From positions 1 through 35,728 of the forward strand of contig NZ_JADNLK010000026.1 in the NCBI RefSeq assembly GCF_015555905.1: a DNA stretch of 35,728 nt, written 5' to 3'. Below are positions 1-8,486 of the stretch, piece by piece. Each line of letters starts with the position of its first letter. Positions within the stretch are counted from its first letter, which is position 1. The notes under the pieces were generated by a model that saw only the letters and a list, made by a program, of their open reading frames with translations, was not told where the DNA came from and searched no databases. Both the position numbers and the translations under genes were made by a program. Source of the stretch: Clostridium sp. D43t1_170807_H7 (lineage in GTDB: Bacteria; Bacillota; Clostridia; Clostridiales; Clostridiaceae).

Positions 1-2
1 AC

Positions 3-44
3 AAAAAATGGCTGAAAGCTAGATTTTATCTAACTTTCAGCCAT
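3..44 (-). terminator. Intrinsic terminator, leftward
   Basis: Inverted repeat ATGGCTGAAAG / CTTTCAGCCAT (8-18 and 34-44) with a run of A at 3-8, which reads as a T-run on the minus strand. It is the second of two leftward terminators downstream of the cobalamin riboswitch. The window ends here, so the gene it serves is not visible. Confidence 0.7.
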
Positions 45-71
45 TGAAATTTTTATACTTTCCTATACATT

Positions 72-98
72 AAAAAAAGCACCCTTCATCGGGTGCTT
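72..98 (-). terminator. Intrinsic terminator, possibly the riboswitch expression platform
   Basis: Perfect 8-bp stem AAGCACCC / GGGTGCTT (77-84, 91-98) followed on the minus strand by a run of about seven T. It lies about 240 nt downstream of the cobalamin aptamer in the same orientation, so it could be the ligand-controlled terminator. I found no convincing antiterminator pairing partner for either arm, so the role is an inference. Confidence 0.75.
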
Positions 99-119
99 AA
101 GATAACAAAAATAAAAACT

Positions 120-286
120 ATAAATTGTTCGTTGTAGCTTGAATGCCGTGATGACGAGAAATTGATTATATAATCTACAGGAAGGTATATTATAATTAAG
201 TTTTAGAATATAAATTCTTAACATAAATTACCCAATTCCTGGAGTTTACATCTTTAATTTTTTGGCTCCACATGACGAACAACATT
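120..286. repeat. Palindromic repeat element, copy A
   Basis: The ends carry an 8-bp inverted repeat, TTGTTCGT at 125-132 and ACGAACAA at 275-282. The stretch from about 120 to 215 aligns with both arms of the large palindrome at 34292-34694. Shared blocks are ATAAATTG, then AGC..., then GTGATG.CGA.AAATT, then ATATAAT, then AGAATxTAAATT. It contains no open reading frame and no transposase. It lies between the riboswitch aptamer and the downstream terminators, as if inserted into the riboswitch leader. I read it as a short non-coding dispersed repeat (MITE-like or REP-like). Confidence 0.55.
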
Positions 287-336
287 TTCAATAATCTCTA
301 TTATATCATCATTACCTTCCCACCGAAGTATAGATT

Positions 337-511
337 AAAATCTAGGCAGGTCTCCTGGCTTAAACTTCATCCTCATCTCATTCCTTCCCAGTTTTATAAC
401 AACCAGTGGATTAATTTGAGATTTGTCTATTATTACAGTAGCGGGGGCTGCAGTGGCATTTAACCACTTTCCCTTTTAATTCTAAAACTACGTTTTAAAA
501 ACCTAAATCTT
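337..511 (-). promoter_or_regulatory. Cobalamin (B12) riboswitch aptamer
   Basis: Read on the minus strand, the order and spacing match the cobalamin riboswitch consensus: GGGAAAGTGGTTAAATGCC, then CTGCAGCCCCCGCTACTGT (the B12 box core), then ACAAAT, CCACTG, GGGAAGG, GAGGATGAAG, and finally AAGCCAGGAGACCTGCCT. A P1 stem closes it: AAGATTTAGG (complement of 502-511) pairs with CCTAGATTTT (complement of 337-346) over 10 bp including two G-U pairs. The aptamer looks complete and is about 175 nt. It faces left, and no coding sequence follows before the window edge. Instead there is a repeat element and two terminators. In this family the aptamer binds adenosylcobalamin or a related corrinoid and switches off B12 synthesis, uptake or B12-alternative genes. 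The target here is unknown. Confidence 0.93.
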
Positions 512-540
512 CAACTATTCTCTTTTTATATCTATTTAAT

Positions 541-600
541 TAAATACTAAATTATTTTAATTAAATACTAAATTATTTTAATTAAATACTAAATTATAAT
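541..600. repeat. 21-bp direct tandem repeat, about 2.8 copies
   Basis: The unit TAAATACTAAATTATTTTAAT occurs at 541-561 and 562-582, and the first 15 bases recur from 583. It lies just upstream of the riboswitch on the minus strand and downstream of the aspartate decarboxylase stop. It is AT-only apart from one C per unit and could hold the riboswitch promoter. I see no clear -35/-10 pair. Confidence 0.8.
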
Positions 601-676
601 ATTAATCAAGAATTTTTTATTTTTACATACTCTTTACACTAAAATACTATATAAAATAAAACAATTGATATTTATA

Positions 677-2320
677 TTACCATTTAAACTCTTTCCACTC
701 TTTTGCATATTCATTAAACAGTTCATTTATACCTTTTCCTATTGTTATATATTGATCATCAGTTAAATTTGCTAAAGATACTCTAATTGACCAAGTTGGT
801 CCCTTGAATCCATCTCCATTTAACAGAACTATTCCATACTTTTCTGCCAATTCAAATAAAAACTCAATTGCACTACGCTCTCTCTTTAAATATTCAACAA
901 ATTCTTCTCCATATTTAAATTTAGCCCAAACTAATAAATCATATTTATTATAATAATTTGTACTATATATATCCTGTTTCATTGGTAATCCAATTAAATT
1001 TTCATCTAATAACTCTTTACGCCTTTTACAAATATTTTTAGTTTGCTCTTTATATCTATTTTCTTTATCTAACAATGCAAATATTGAAAAAAGAGCCATT
1101 TGCACCTGTTGTGGAGTAGATAAACCTGCTGTATGATTTAATGCTACTTGCCTACTATCGGCAACTAATCTATCAATAAAAGGAATCTTCTCCGGCTCTG
1201 TACTCATAGTTGAATATCTTTCATCAACTATGTCCTTATCATACTCATTTAATTCAGCTATTAACTTATCAAAAACATTGTCTTGTGCTAAGGCTATAAT
1301 TCCTAATCTCCATCCTGTTACTCCAAAATATTTAGAGTAGGAATATACACCAATTGTATTGTAGGGCATAGTAACCATTAAAGATTTAAATTTATCACAA
1401 AATGTTCCATAAACATCATCTGTAACAATCATTAAATTAGGATTCTTTTCTTCTACTACCTTTTTTATATATTCCATAGACTCTTCATTTATTGCCACTG
1501 AAGGTGGATTACTTGGATTAACAATACAAGCTAACTTTATGTTTTGATCAGCTAACTTATCTAACTCTTTCTTAGGGTATTGCCATGTATGTCTACCCTC
1601 TTCATTAAATTCTGATGCATATATATTTACAACTTCAAAATTATATCTTGGTAACTCAGGAATATCTAAATATGGTGTAAATATAGGTACTAATAATGCT
1701 ATCTTATCCCCTGGACATAGTAGTCTATTAGCCTCTAGTGAATCAAATATATAGCACATTGCAGCAGTTCCCCCTTCTACTGCAAAAATCTGATGATTAT
1801 CACTATTAGAATCTCCTCCCATTTCCTTAATTAAATAATCTTTTACTACTATTTCAATATGTGTAAGCATTCTATCTGGTAATGGATAATTATCTCCTAT
1901 GATTCCATCTACAAGCTCAAAGACCCAATTATCCTTATTAAAATTATGTACATCTATTCCATACTCTATTATGTTATTAAGCAATTCTATTCCAGGTGCA
2001 TCTTTATGCTTATCATAATAAAGCTTAAATCTATTATAAATTCCAGTATTATGAGGCATTCCTGCTAAGTCTCCATCACACCAAGTTCGTTGTGTTTCCT
2101 CTACTGCAAATAGCCCTAATGTAAAAAATGCTTGCCTTGGAGTTGCTGCTGTCCAATTAGGATTTCCCCTTCCTGCATTTAACAATACATTAGTACCTTT
2201 TCTCTCTGATTTTAATGCAAGCTCAATTAGCCTATCTTTCAACTCAAAAGGGCTTAAACTCTTAACTTCCTCTATTAATTTTTTTCTTTTTATTTCTCTA
2301 ATAGTACTAATACTAAGCAC
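677..2320 (-). CDS. aspD: L-aspartate 4-decarboxylase (PLP-dependent)
   Basis: This cytoplasmic PLP enzyme converts L-aspartate to L-alanine and CO2. In bacteria that pair it with an aspartate/alanine antiporter, it generates proton motive force. The 547-aa length is right for the family. The N-terminal LSPFELKDRL block and the NAGRGNPNW motif are typical. The fold-type I PLP lysine is Lys330 in YSYSKYFGVTGWRLG, and D-D-V-Y upstream is the cofactor-binding Asp region. No AspT-type antiporter gene lies in the window, so the usual partner is elsewhere or absent. The start is GTG at 2320, but the only Shine-Dalgarno-like stretch (AAAGGG) touches it directly. Upstream the frame stays open back to a TAG without a standard start codon, so initiation is uncertain. 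No terminator is obvious downstream. Confidence 0.93.
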   Translation of the reverse strand: MLSISTIREIKRKKLIEEVKSLSPFELKDRLIELALKSERKGTNVLLNAGRGNPNWTAATPRQAFFTLGLFAVEETQRTWCDGDLAGMPHNTGIYNRFKLYYDKHKDAPGIELLNNIIEYGIDVHNFNKDNWVFELVDGIIGDNYPLPDRMLTHIEIVVKDYLIKEMGGDSNSDNHQIFAVEGGTAAMCYIFDSLEANRLLCPGDKIALLVPIFTPYLDIPELPRYNFEVVNIYASEFNEEGRHTWQYPKKELDKLADQNIKLACIVNPSNPPSVAINEESMEYIKKVVEEKNPNLMIVTDDVYGTFCDKFKSLMVTMPYNTIGVYSYSKYFGVTGWRLGIIALAQDNVFDKLIAELNEYDKDIVDERYSTMSTEPEKIPFIDRLVADSRQVALNHTAGLSTPQQVQMALFSIFALLDKENRYKEQTKNICKRRKELLDENLIGLPMKQDIYSTNYYNKYDLLVWAKFKYGEEFVEYLKRERSAIEFLFELAEKYGIVLLNGDGFKGPTWSIRVSLANLTDDQYITIGKGINELFNEYAKEWKEFKW

Positions 2321-2401
2321 CCCTTTAACTAAAAATTTATTCGCAATATTTTTCTATTATTGCTATTTTGCTCTTTATATATTTAAAATATTCTTATAGC
2401 T

Positions 2402-2436
2402 AAAAAGAGAGATTTTCATCTAAGAACAAATCTCTC
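2402..2436 (-). terminator. Intrinsic terminator after the LRR surface gene
   Basis: Stem GAGAGATTT (2407-2415) / AAATCTCTC (2428-2436) with a five-base T-run on the minus strand. It lies 12 nt past the stop of the surface protein gene. Confidence 0.85.
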
Positions 2437-2448
2437 CCTTAAAATATC

Positions 2449-3710
2449 CTATTTCTTTTTATTTCTTATAACTATTGAAACTAATGAACCTATTATAAGT
2501 ATTATTAATAATACTCCTCCTATTTTTGCAAAAAGTTCATAGTTTATTATATTTCCGTTACTCTCAACTGTAACATTAATACTCTTAGTAGTTGTTTCAT
2601 ACATACTATCAGTTACCTCATAAGTAACTTTATAAGATCCTGCCTTACTAACATTTACTTCATTTTCTTTTACTACAATTTTATGAGTTAAATTACCGTC
2701 TTCCTCATCTAATGCTGTTATATCCTCTAATGGATCAAAGTACATGCCTTTTTCTATTGTTAAATCTTCTGCATTAATTACTGGTGGCTTATTTTCTTTT
2801 TTTAAAACTTCTTCTTCTTTAACACAAACCATCATTGCCTTGTTTACTTTATTTCCAGCACTATCAACAACCTCATAAATTACATGGTAATTTCCTTCTA
2901 CACTAGCATCAACATCATTGACTATCACCATAACTCTATTAGTTATATCCCCATCCTCTTCATCACTTGCTGTTACACCTTCTAATTGATTAAACTTATC
3001 ACCAATGTTTATAGCTTTATCACTTGCTTTTATTATTGGAGCTGTATTTTTATTTTCATCCCTCTCATTAGAGTTATCTCCATTTTCCACTGGAATTTCT
3101 ATTTCCTCTCCTTTTTCTGTAGGTTCTTCAATATTTTCATCATTTAATAATTTTTCATCTACTAATATATTTATCTTTATAATTGCTTTAACCCTATTAC
3201 TACTTAACTTTATTTCAACGGGAAATTCATTTACTTCAAATTTATCATTAATAAATGAAACTTCATAACCATTAATAGAACATTCATAATCTGATACTAT
3301 CTCACTAGTTAATGCATTTGGTTTATCTATATCATTTAATTTTTCTAATGATTTAACTTCCTTTATACTTGGTATAGTAAAACTTTTATTATTTTCTGAA
3401 ATTGTAAAATCATCTAATTGAATCTCAAGAATTTTATTAGATTCTTGTTCATTATCACTTGTATCTTTTATTATTTTCATCTTACTTAATAATTCTTTTG
3501 AAATTGTTGTCTCTGGTTCAATAACTGTAAATGTACAGCCATTTATCTTTAATTTGTTTAACTTTGGCAATTTTGATAGTGATTCTATTCCATCCCAAGA
3601 ATCATCACTTAAGTTTAAAGATTTTAATGTATTCCACCCCGAATTTCCCAGATTAATAGCATTACTATTAGAGCTATACTTAAAAATATAGCTAATATTT
3701 TCCGCTTCAT
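2449..3710 (-). pseudogene. Cell-surface LRR/Ig-like (DUF5011) protein, frameshifted near the signal peptide
   Basis: The long reading frame (3786-2449) encodes a short leucine-rich segment (around residues 45-95: LKSLNLSDD, SLSKLPKLNKLKINGC), a linker, and two tandem Ig-like domains of the DUF5011 type, each with a D-E-E-D-G-(D/N)-(I/L)-T core. A transmembrane helix and a basic RNKKK tail end it. That architecture needs a secretion signal, but this frame has none and its ATG at 3786 lacks an SD. In the adjacent frame, ATG 3710 follows GGGAGGG (3714-3720) and encodes MKRKILAIFLSIALIVMLLI, a classical signal peptide. That frame ends at TAA about 10 codons later. A one-base deletion (or a need for -1 frameshifting) around 3640-3660 therefore separates the signal from the body. 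It would be a wall- or membrane-displayed protein if restored. A sequencing error is possible. Confidence 0.72.
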
Positions 3711-3791
3711 ATACCCTCCCTATTATATTAAAAATAGTACAGTTCATACTATTCGCTACCTTACACTCTGCTACTAACCTATTCATATAAA

Positions 3792-3820
3792 TTTCATATG
3801 GCTTAAAGCTATGTTATAAT
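3792..3820 (+). promoter_or_regulatory. Sigma-A-like promoter for the nucleotidase gene
   Basis: TTCATA (3792-3797), a 17-nt spacer, and TATAAT (3815-3820), 60 nt before the ATG at 3881. The -10 is perfect and the -35 matches at four of six positions. Confidence 0.5.
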
Positions 3821-3880
3821 CTAATTATTTATAGCTAAAAATAATATAAATTATTATTAAAAAAATTGAGAGAGGTATAT

Positions 3881-5395
3881 ATGAAAAACTTAAAAATTTA
3901 TTTTACATCTGATATGCATGGATACCTATATCCTACAAATTATATAGATAAGGATCCTAAAAATATTGGCTTAATAAATATGATTAATGATTTCAAAAAA
4001 GATGGTAATACACTAATTATAGATGCTGGAGACACTATTCAAGGTTCACCACTTACTTACTACTTAAGTGGTCAAAAATTCAATATCCATCCTATTGCAG
4101 ATATTATGAATGCTGCTGGATATGACTTTATAACTCTAGGAAATCATGATTTTAATTATGGATTATTATATTTAAGAAAGTATCTTCGTACATTAGATGC
4201 TAAATGCTTATGTGCAAATGTTGTTGATAAGACTGGAGAACTACCTATTTTACCTTATTCTATAAAAACTTTAGAAAATGGATTAAAAGTCGGAGTTATA
4301 GGAATAACAACTGACTTTATAAATCACTGGGAAAGAGCTGAAAATATAACTAATATAAATATTACTGATACATTTGAAGCTGTAAAATATTATTTTGATG
4401 AAGTAAAAGCTGCTTCTGATATTGTAATAGGAGTTTATCATGGAGGATTTGAATATGATTTAAACTCACATAAACAACTTATGTTTACAAGTGAAAATAT
4501 AGCTTATAAGTTATGTATGGAATTTGACTTTGACATTTTACTTACTGGCCATCAACATATGCCATTAGCAGGTACAGTAATTAACGGTACCCATGTTGTT
4601 CAAACACCTCAAAGGGCAACTAGTTATGTACAATTAGAATTAAATTTAAAAGATGATGGTAGTAAGACTATTACTTCATCTCTTGAAAAAGTTAAGTTAA
4701 ATCCTAAAAATCAAATATATAATAAATATTTACCTTTAGAAAATGACGTTCAACAATGGTTAGATACTCCTATAGGATTTTTAGATGAAGATTTATACCC
4801 ATCTTCTCATCTAGACATGGCTCTAAATGGTTCTGCTTTAGCTAACTTTATAAATGCTGTGCAGCTTGATGAGAGTGGTGCTGATATATCATGTACTTGT
4901 TTCTCTAATGAAATAAAGGGATTTGATAAAAATGTTACTGTAAGAGATGTTGTATCTACTTATATGTTTCCAAATACATTAGTAATTATTGAAATTAATA
5001 AAGTTCAATTAAAAACAGTATTAGAAAGATGTGCTAGTTATTTTAGTAATGTTAATGGAAATATATCAATATCTGATGCATTCTTAAAACCCAAAATACA
5101 ACATTATAATTATGACTATTTTGCAAATATAGATTATACTTTTGATTTGAATAGACCTGTTGGTGATAGAGTTGTATCTATAAAATTTAAAGGTAAAGAA
5201 TTAGATGATAATGATAAACTATCTCTTGTTATGAATAATTATAGATCAACGGGCGTTGGTGGATATGATGTGTATAAAGAATGTCCACGTTTAAGAGAAA
5301 TATTAGTAGAAATGCCTGAAGTTATTATTGACTATTTTATAAAGCATAAAAATATTAAAGTTGATAAGACAAAATATATTAACACTATTTATTAA
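3881..5395 (+). CDS. 5'-nucleotidase / 2',3'-cyclic phosphodiesterase family metallophosphatase (cytoplasmic)
   Basis: It has a calcineurin-like metallophosphatase domain followed by a 5'-nucleotidase C-terminal domain (UshA/YfkN type). Metal-binding motifs are visible: D-M-H near residue 11, GDTIQGSP near 50, GNHD near 90, YHGG near 190 and GHQH near 225. The C-terminal substrate domain has N.Y...G.GGYD. The family hydrolyses nucleoside monophosphates or cyclic nucleotides. Most homologues are secreted, but here the first residues run straight into the catalytic strand (KIYFTSDMHG) with no signal peptide, so an intracellular role is likely. The start is ATG 3881, with GAGAGAGG at 3868-3875. 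A TTG at 3866 in the same frame lies within this ribosome binding site and was rejected. The gene has its own promoter and terminator. Confidence 0.88.
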   Translation: MKNLKIYFTSDMHGYLYPTNYIDKDPKNIGLINMINDFKKDGNTLIIDAGDTIQGSPLTYYLSGQKFNIHPIADIMNAAGYDFITLGNHDFNYGLLYLRKYLRTLDAKCLCANVVDKTGELPILPYSIKTLENGLKVGVIGITTDFINHWERAENITNINITDTFEAVKYYFDEVKAASDIVIGVYHGGFEYDLNSHKQLMFTSENIAYKLCMEFDFDILLTGHQHMPLAGTVINGTHVVQTPQRATSYVQLELNLKDDGSKTITSSLEKVKLNPKNQIYNKYLPLENDVQQWLDTPIGFLDEDLYPSSHLDMALNGSALANFINAVQLDESGADISCTCFSNEIKGFDKNVTVRDVVSTYMFPNTLVIIEINKVQLKTVLERCASYFSNVNGNISISDAFLKPKIQHYNYDYFANIDYTFDLNRPVGDRVVSIKFKGKELDDNDKLSLVMNNYRSTGVGGYDVYKECPRLREILVEMPEVIIDYFIKHKNIKVDKTKYINTIY

Positions 5396-5450
5396 ATAAG
5401 TAGTAAAATTCCTTGCTCTAAACTTTCATCTCCCTCTCTATTTAATTAAC

Positions 5451-5502
5451 AATAGAACCAAGCAGACTAAATTTCCATAGTCTAACTTGGTCCTATTTTT
5501 TA
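5451..5502 (+). terminator. Intrinsic terminator after the nucleotidase gene
   Basis: Imperfect inverted repeat ATAG-ACCAAG-AGACTA (from 5452) against TAGTCT-CTTGGT-CTAT (to 5495), followed by a T-rich run on the plus strand. It lies between two convergent genes. Confidence 0.8.
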
Positions 5503-5503
5503 T

Positions 5504-6226
5504 TTATCCGTTATTTATTATTTCACTTAACAAATCTGGATAATCTGTAAATACTCCACTTACTTCTGCTGCAATTAATCTTCTCATTAAAATTGGGCTA
5601 TTTACAGTATATATATTTACCTCTATATTATTTTTTTTAGCTTCTCTAATAAGCCCTTCTGATACTAGTCTAATATCTGGATGAATTGCATTTGCCCCAA
5701 AAGATTTAGCATAATTAACTACATCCTCTATAGGTTTACTATATAATAATCCTGTTTTAATTTTACTATCAATTTCTCTACAAATTCTTATAGATTCATG
5801 ATTAAAGCTAGATAATATAATTCTATTTTTTAAATTATACTTATTAACTAAATCTATTACATCTCTTTCTATACCATCATAATGTATCTCATCAGTTTTA
5901 AGTTCTATATTTAATATTATATTTGATTCCTTAACTAATTCTAAAACTTCTTCTAAAGTTGGAATTCTACACTCTAAATTATCTTCAAAATTCTTATTTC
6001 TACACTTAAAGGATTTAAGCTCTTGTAAAGTATAATCTTTAACTAAGCCTTTTCCTATAAAAGTTCTCTCAATATCCTCATCATGTATAACTACTAGTTT
6101 ATTATCCTTGCTCTTATGAACATCAATTTCTAAGCCAGTTGCTTTAGTTTTAATTCCTTCTTTTATCGCTAATATAGTGTTTTCCGGATAATACTTACTT
6201 GCTCCCCTATGTGCAAAATTTATCAT
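5504..6226 (-). CDS. ugpQ: Glycerophosphodiester phosphodiesterase
   Basis: It hydrolyses glycerophosphodiesters (deacylated phospholipid head groups) to glycerol 3-phosphate and an alcohol. The 240-aa TIM-barrel protein has the family's catalytic landmarks: His6-Arg7-Gly8, Glu15-Asn16-Thr17, Glu33-x-Asp35 and His48-Asp49 (VVIHDEDIERT). No signal peptide is present, so it is a cytoplasmic UgpQ-type enzyme rather than a periplasmic or lipoprotein GlpQ. TTGAGGTG sits 6 nt before the ATG. It is apparently monocistronic and lies beside a decayed region (6276-7237). The choice of symbol within the UgpQ/GlpQ family is by location only. Confidence 0.92.
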   Translation of the reverse strand: MINFAHRGASKYYPENTILAIKEGIKTKATGLEIDVHKSKDNKLVVIHDEDIERTFIGKGLVKDYTLQELKSFKCRNKNFEDNLECRIPTLEEVLELVKESNIILNIELKTDEIHYDGIERDVIDLVNKYNLKNRIILSSFNHESIRICREIDSKIKTGLLYSKPIEDVVNYAKSFGANAIHPDIRLVSEGLIREAKKNNIEVNIYTVNSPILMRRLIAAEVSGVFTDYPDLLSEIINNG

Positions 6227-6275
6227 ACAATTTCACCTCAAAAATACTTATCTTGATACAATTTTTTCTTTATTT

Positions 6276-6431
6276 TTAATTAATGTATAGTGAATTTGAT
6301 TCTAATACAATTTCAACGATATTCTCAAAATCATTTGAATATCTAGTTTCATATCCATATCTATTTAGCAATTCACTTAATTCTATTCTTATTTTTTCTT
6401 CATCTTCTATAATAAAAATTTTATTATTCAT
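6276..6431 (-). pseudogene. Response regulator, N-terminal fragment
   Basis: The 51 codons begin with a good start (AAGGGG, 8 nt, ATG 6431). They give the first strand and helix of a receiver domain, MNNKIFIIEDEEKIRIELSE, including the acidic pair that binds Mg2+. The sequence stops after about 45 residues, before the phospho-acceptor Asp, and no output domain follows. The sequence resembles the start of BceR/OmpR-type regulators. I infer that a deletion removed the rest of the gene and any partner kinase. It cannot work as a response regulator. Confidence 0.7.
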
Positions 6432-6614
6432 TTTAATTACCCCTTCTTCCTTTGTTTTAATTATATCCATAATTTTCATAAATACAACCGTATATTTATT
6501 ATCTCTTTTGCATTTTCCATTTTATAGTAAAATATGTTTTATAATAATTTTTTAACAGATAAAGAAACTCTGATTATTAACTTTAAAGTTTACCTATTAA
6601 AGGACGGTGTTTTT

Positions 6615-7237
6615 ATGAAAGCTATTATTTTATATACAAATACAGGTGCTGGTTATGTTTCTGCCGGCAAAGCTATTAGTGATGCTTTAAAGAAAATTAA
6701 TATTAATCCTATAGAAATAGATACATTAACCTTTGCTGGCAAGTCTACCTCTAAAAAAATAGAAAATATTTATGTTAACACAGTTAAAAAGAATCCAAAA
6801 TTTTTTGGTTTAATTTATAAAGCTGGTGAGAAAATTAGCAATCCTAAAATTAAATCTATAATTTATATTTTAAATACTCTTTACTCAAAAAAATATATAA
6901 CATAATAGAAACAAACTTTTCTCTTTTGGATTACCCGTTCAGGCTAAATTTAAATCACACTATACAAAATCTAACTTTAAACAAGAATTAAAACTTAATC
7001 CTAATAAGAAGCATATTTTGATTATGGGAGGAAGTATGGGTGCCGGAAATATTCTAGAAACTACTTTAAAATTGTCTAATACCTTAAATAATGTTGAATT
7101 TACAGTAGTTTGTGGACATAATAGATGATTTATTATGTAATACTATTATTAAAGCTCAAAAGAAAAATATCAACTCCAATGCGGCTAACAATATCGCAGA
7201 CTTTTTAATTAAAAAAGTCAATGATAGGAGGGTTTAG
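6615..7237 (+). pseudogene. Processive diacylglycerol glucosyltransferase / MGDG synthase family, decayed
   Basis: A good SD (AAAGGA) precedes ATG 6615. The first about 97 codons match the N-terminal domain of UgtP/MGDG-synthase-type glycosyltransferases (MKAIILYTNTGAGYVSAGKAI, the glycine-rich acceptor loop), then stop at 6903-6905. A second segment from about 6920 encodes the start of the nucleotide-sugar domain (FGLPVQAKF, then ILIMGGSMGAGNI) up to a TGA near 7127. A third, at about 7150-7237, looks like the C-terminus (NAANNIADFLIKK). The whole is about 620 bp, against roughly 1.1 kb for an intact gene. Stops and internal deletions are therefore both present. Intact relatives add glucose or galactose to diacylglycerol to make membrane glycolipid. 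Confidence 0.8.
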
Positions 7238-7265
7238 ATTTATTTTTCAAGTAAAATTCTTTAGT

Positions 7266-7327
7266 AAAAAATAGTACAAGTGATAAGTTTAGTAACAAAG
7301 ACATCTTAACTTAACACTTATCACTTG
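7266..7327 (-). terminator. Intrinsic terminator after the TelA-family operon
   Basis: A 12-bp stem CAAGTGATAAGT (7277-7288) / ACTTATCACTTG (7316-7327) followed by a T-run on the minus strand (7266-7271). It ends the three-gene operon that starts at 10953. Confidence 0.8.
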
Positions 7328-7335
7328 CAACTTTC

Positions 7336-8466
7336 TTACTCTTCTCTATTTTCTAGCTTAGATATTTGCTTTTCCCCTAAATCAGCCAATTCCTTAAATT
7401 GAATTATAGTTTCCTTCAATTTTGGCAATGCTTCCTGCTTATAAGTACTAATTGCATTTAATGCTTCTAAAGTATCAGAAAAGGCTATTTTTAAAGTATC
7501 AATAGAAATGTTGGCTTCAATAGATTGCTTTTGAATTTCTGCTCCTTGTTCCTTAAGCATTTTTGATGTTCCGCTTATTAAATCATTAGTAGTTTTATTT
7601 AATAAATCTATTTTTTTCAAAACTATCTTTTGATTATAAAGAGCACTTGCTACTATAGTTGCAGTTCTTAATGCTGATATAGTTACATTTTTAGCTCTAT
7701 CAACACCTCTTATTAACTCCTTATTATTTCTTCTTATAACTTCAATTGCTATTATTCCCTGCTGATTAACAACTATCATTTGTTGCATATCCATAACTCT
7801 TTGCCTTAAAGGAAATAATATTTCCTCTGAAACAAAACTAATTCTGTCCGGATCATCATTATTAGCCTTAGCTTTATCTAAGGCAGCTGAAATCTCTTCA
7901 TCCATCATTATTCCCATTTCAATTTCCTTAGCTAGCTTCTTAGTTAAATCTCTCATAGATATTTCTTCTATTTCTAAAGTAGTATTATCATTTTTTAAAG
8001 TTGCTTTACCTCTTTCTAATGACTCCATAATATCGTTAATAACATTATCAGCTTTTTGATACTTATCAAAATAAGACCTTATTGGGTTTGACACTCTTCC
8101 AAAGAACCCTTTTTTAGTAAAGTCTATCATACTTGGATCAAGATCTTTCATTGCTCGTTGTAGTTCAGTTAACCCAACTGCAACCTCTCCACCTTCATCA
8201 CCCATTTTAGATAAGTTTTTTATACTTACTTCTAATAAGGCATTTTTTTGAGATGATCTTTGTATAGTATCTAATCCAAATTCATCAATAGATTTTAAAA
8301 TCGATTTTCTATCTTCTAATGAATCCATATCTAGATTCATTACTGCTTCTACATTATTATCAGTTAATGATTTCAACTGTTTAACTTCTTCCTGTACTGG
8401 CTTTACAGCTTCAACAACTTCCTTTTTAATTTCTTCAGTATCACATACATTCATTGAAAATCCCAT
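7336..8466 (-). CDS. TelA/KlaA-family protein (toxic anion resistance family)
   Basis: A 376-aa soluble, largely alpha-helical protein of the TelA family (PF05816). The core has the typical segments NPIRSYFDKYQKA, an EIEMGIMMDEEI stretch, FPLRQRVMDMQQ and NQQGIIAIEVIRRNN. The last 100 residues are long amphipathic helices. The family is named after tellurite resistance on plasmids, but chromosomal members in Firmicutes probably have envelope or stress roles that remain unclear. It is the last gene of an operon with a VWA/solute-binding protein (20-nt gap) and a membrane coiled-coil protein. I would not call it a tellurite resistance gene. Confidence 0.85.
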   Translation of the reverse strand: MGFSMNVCDTEEIKKEVVEAVKPVQEEVKQLKSLTDNNVEAVMNLDMDSLEDRKSILKSIDEFGLDTIQRSSQKNALLEVSIKNLSKMGDEGGEVAVGLTELQRAMKDLDPSMIDFTKKGFFGRVSNPIRSYFDKYQKADNVINDIMESLERGKATLKNDNTTLEIEEISMRDLTKKLAKEIEMGIMMDEEISAALDKAKANNDDPDRISFVSEEILFPLRQRVMDMQQMIVVNQQGIIAIEVIRRNNKELIRGVDRAKNVTISALRTATIVASALYNQKIVLKKIDLLNKTTNDLISGTSKMLKEQGAEIQKQSIEANISIDTLKIAFSDTLEALNAISTYKQEALPKLKETIIQFKELADLGEKQISKLENREE

Positions 8467-8486
8467 CTTCTACTCCCCCTATACTT

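Noticed and set aside
272..463. 63-codon open frame on the plus strand
   Set aside because: It runs antisense across the cobalamin riboswitch, has no SD, and its residues only reflect the conserved RNA blocks.
541..600. CRISPR-like array (also considered for 33245-33300)
   Set aside because: The repeats are directly adjacent, without unique spacers, and no cas gene is in the window.
3005..3268. 87-codon hydrophobic plus-strand frame
   Set aside because: It is the shadow of an acidic, low-complexity region of the Ig-like surface protein. The hydrophobicity is a result of reading that strand backwards.
7336..8466. Tellurite resistance gene
   Set aside because: Membership of the TelA family is clear, but chromosomal members in such operons are not shown to give tellurite resistance, and no other ter genes are present.
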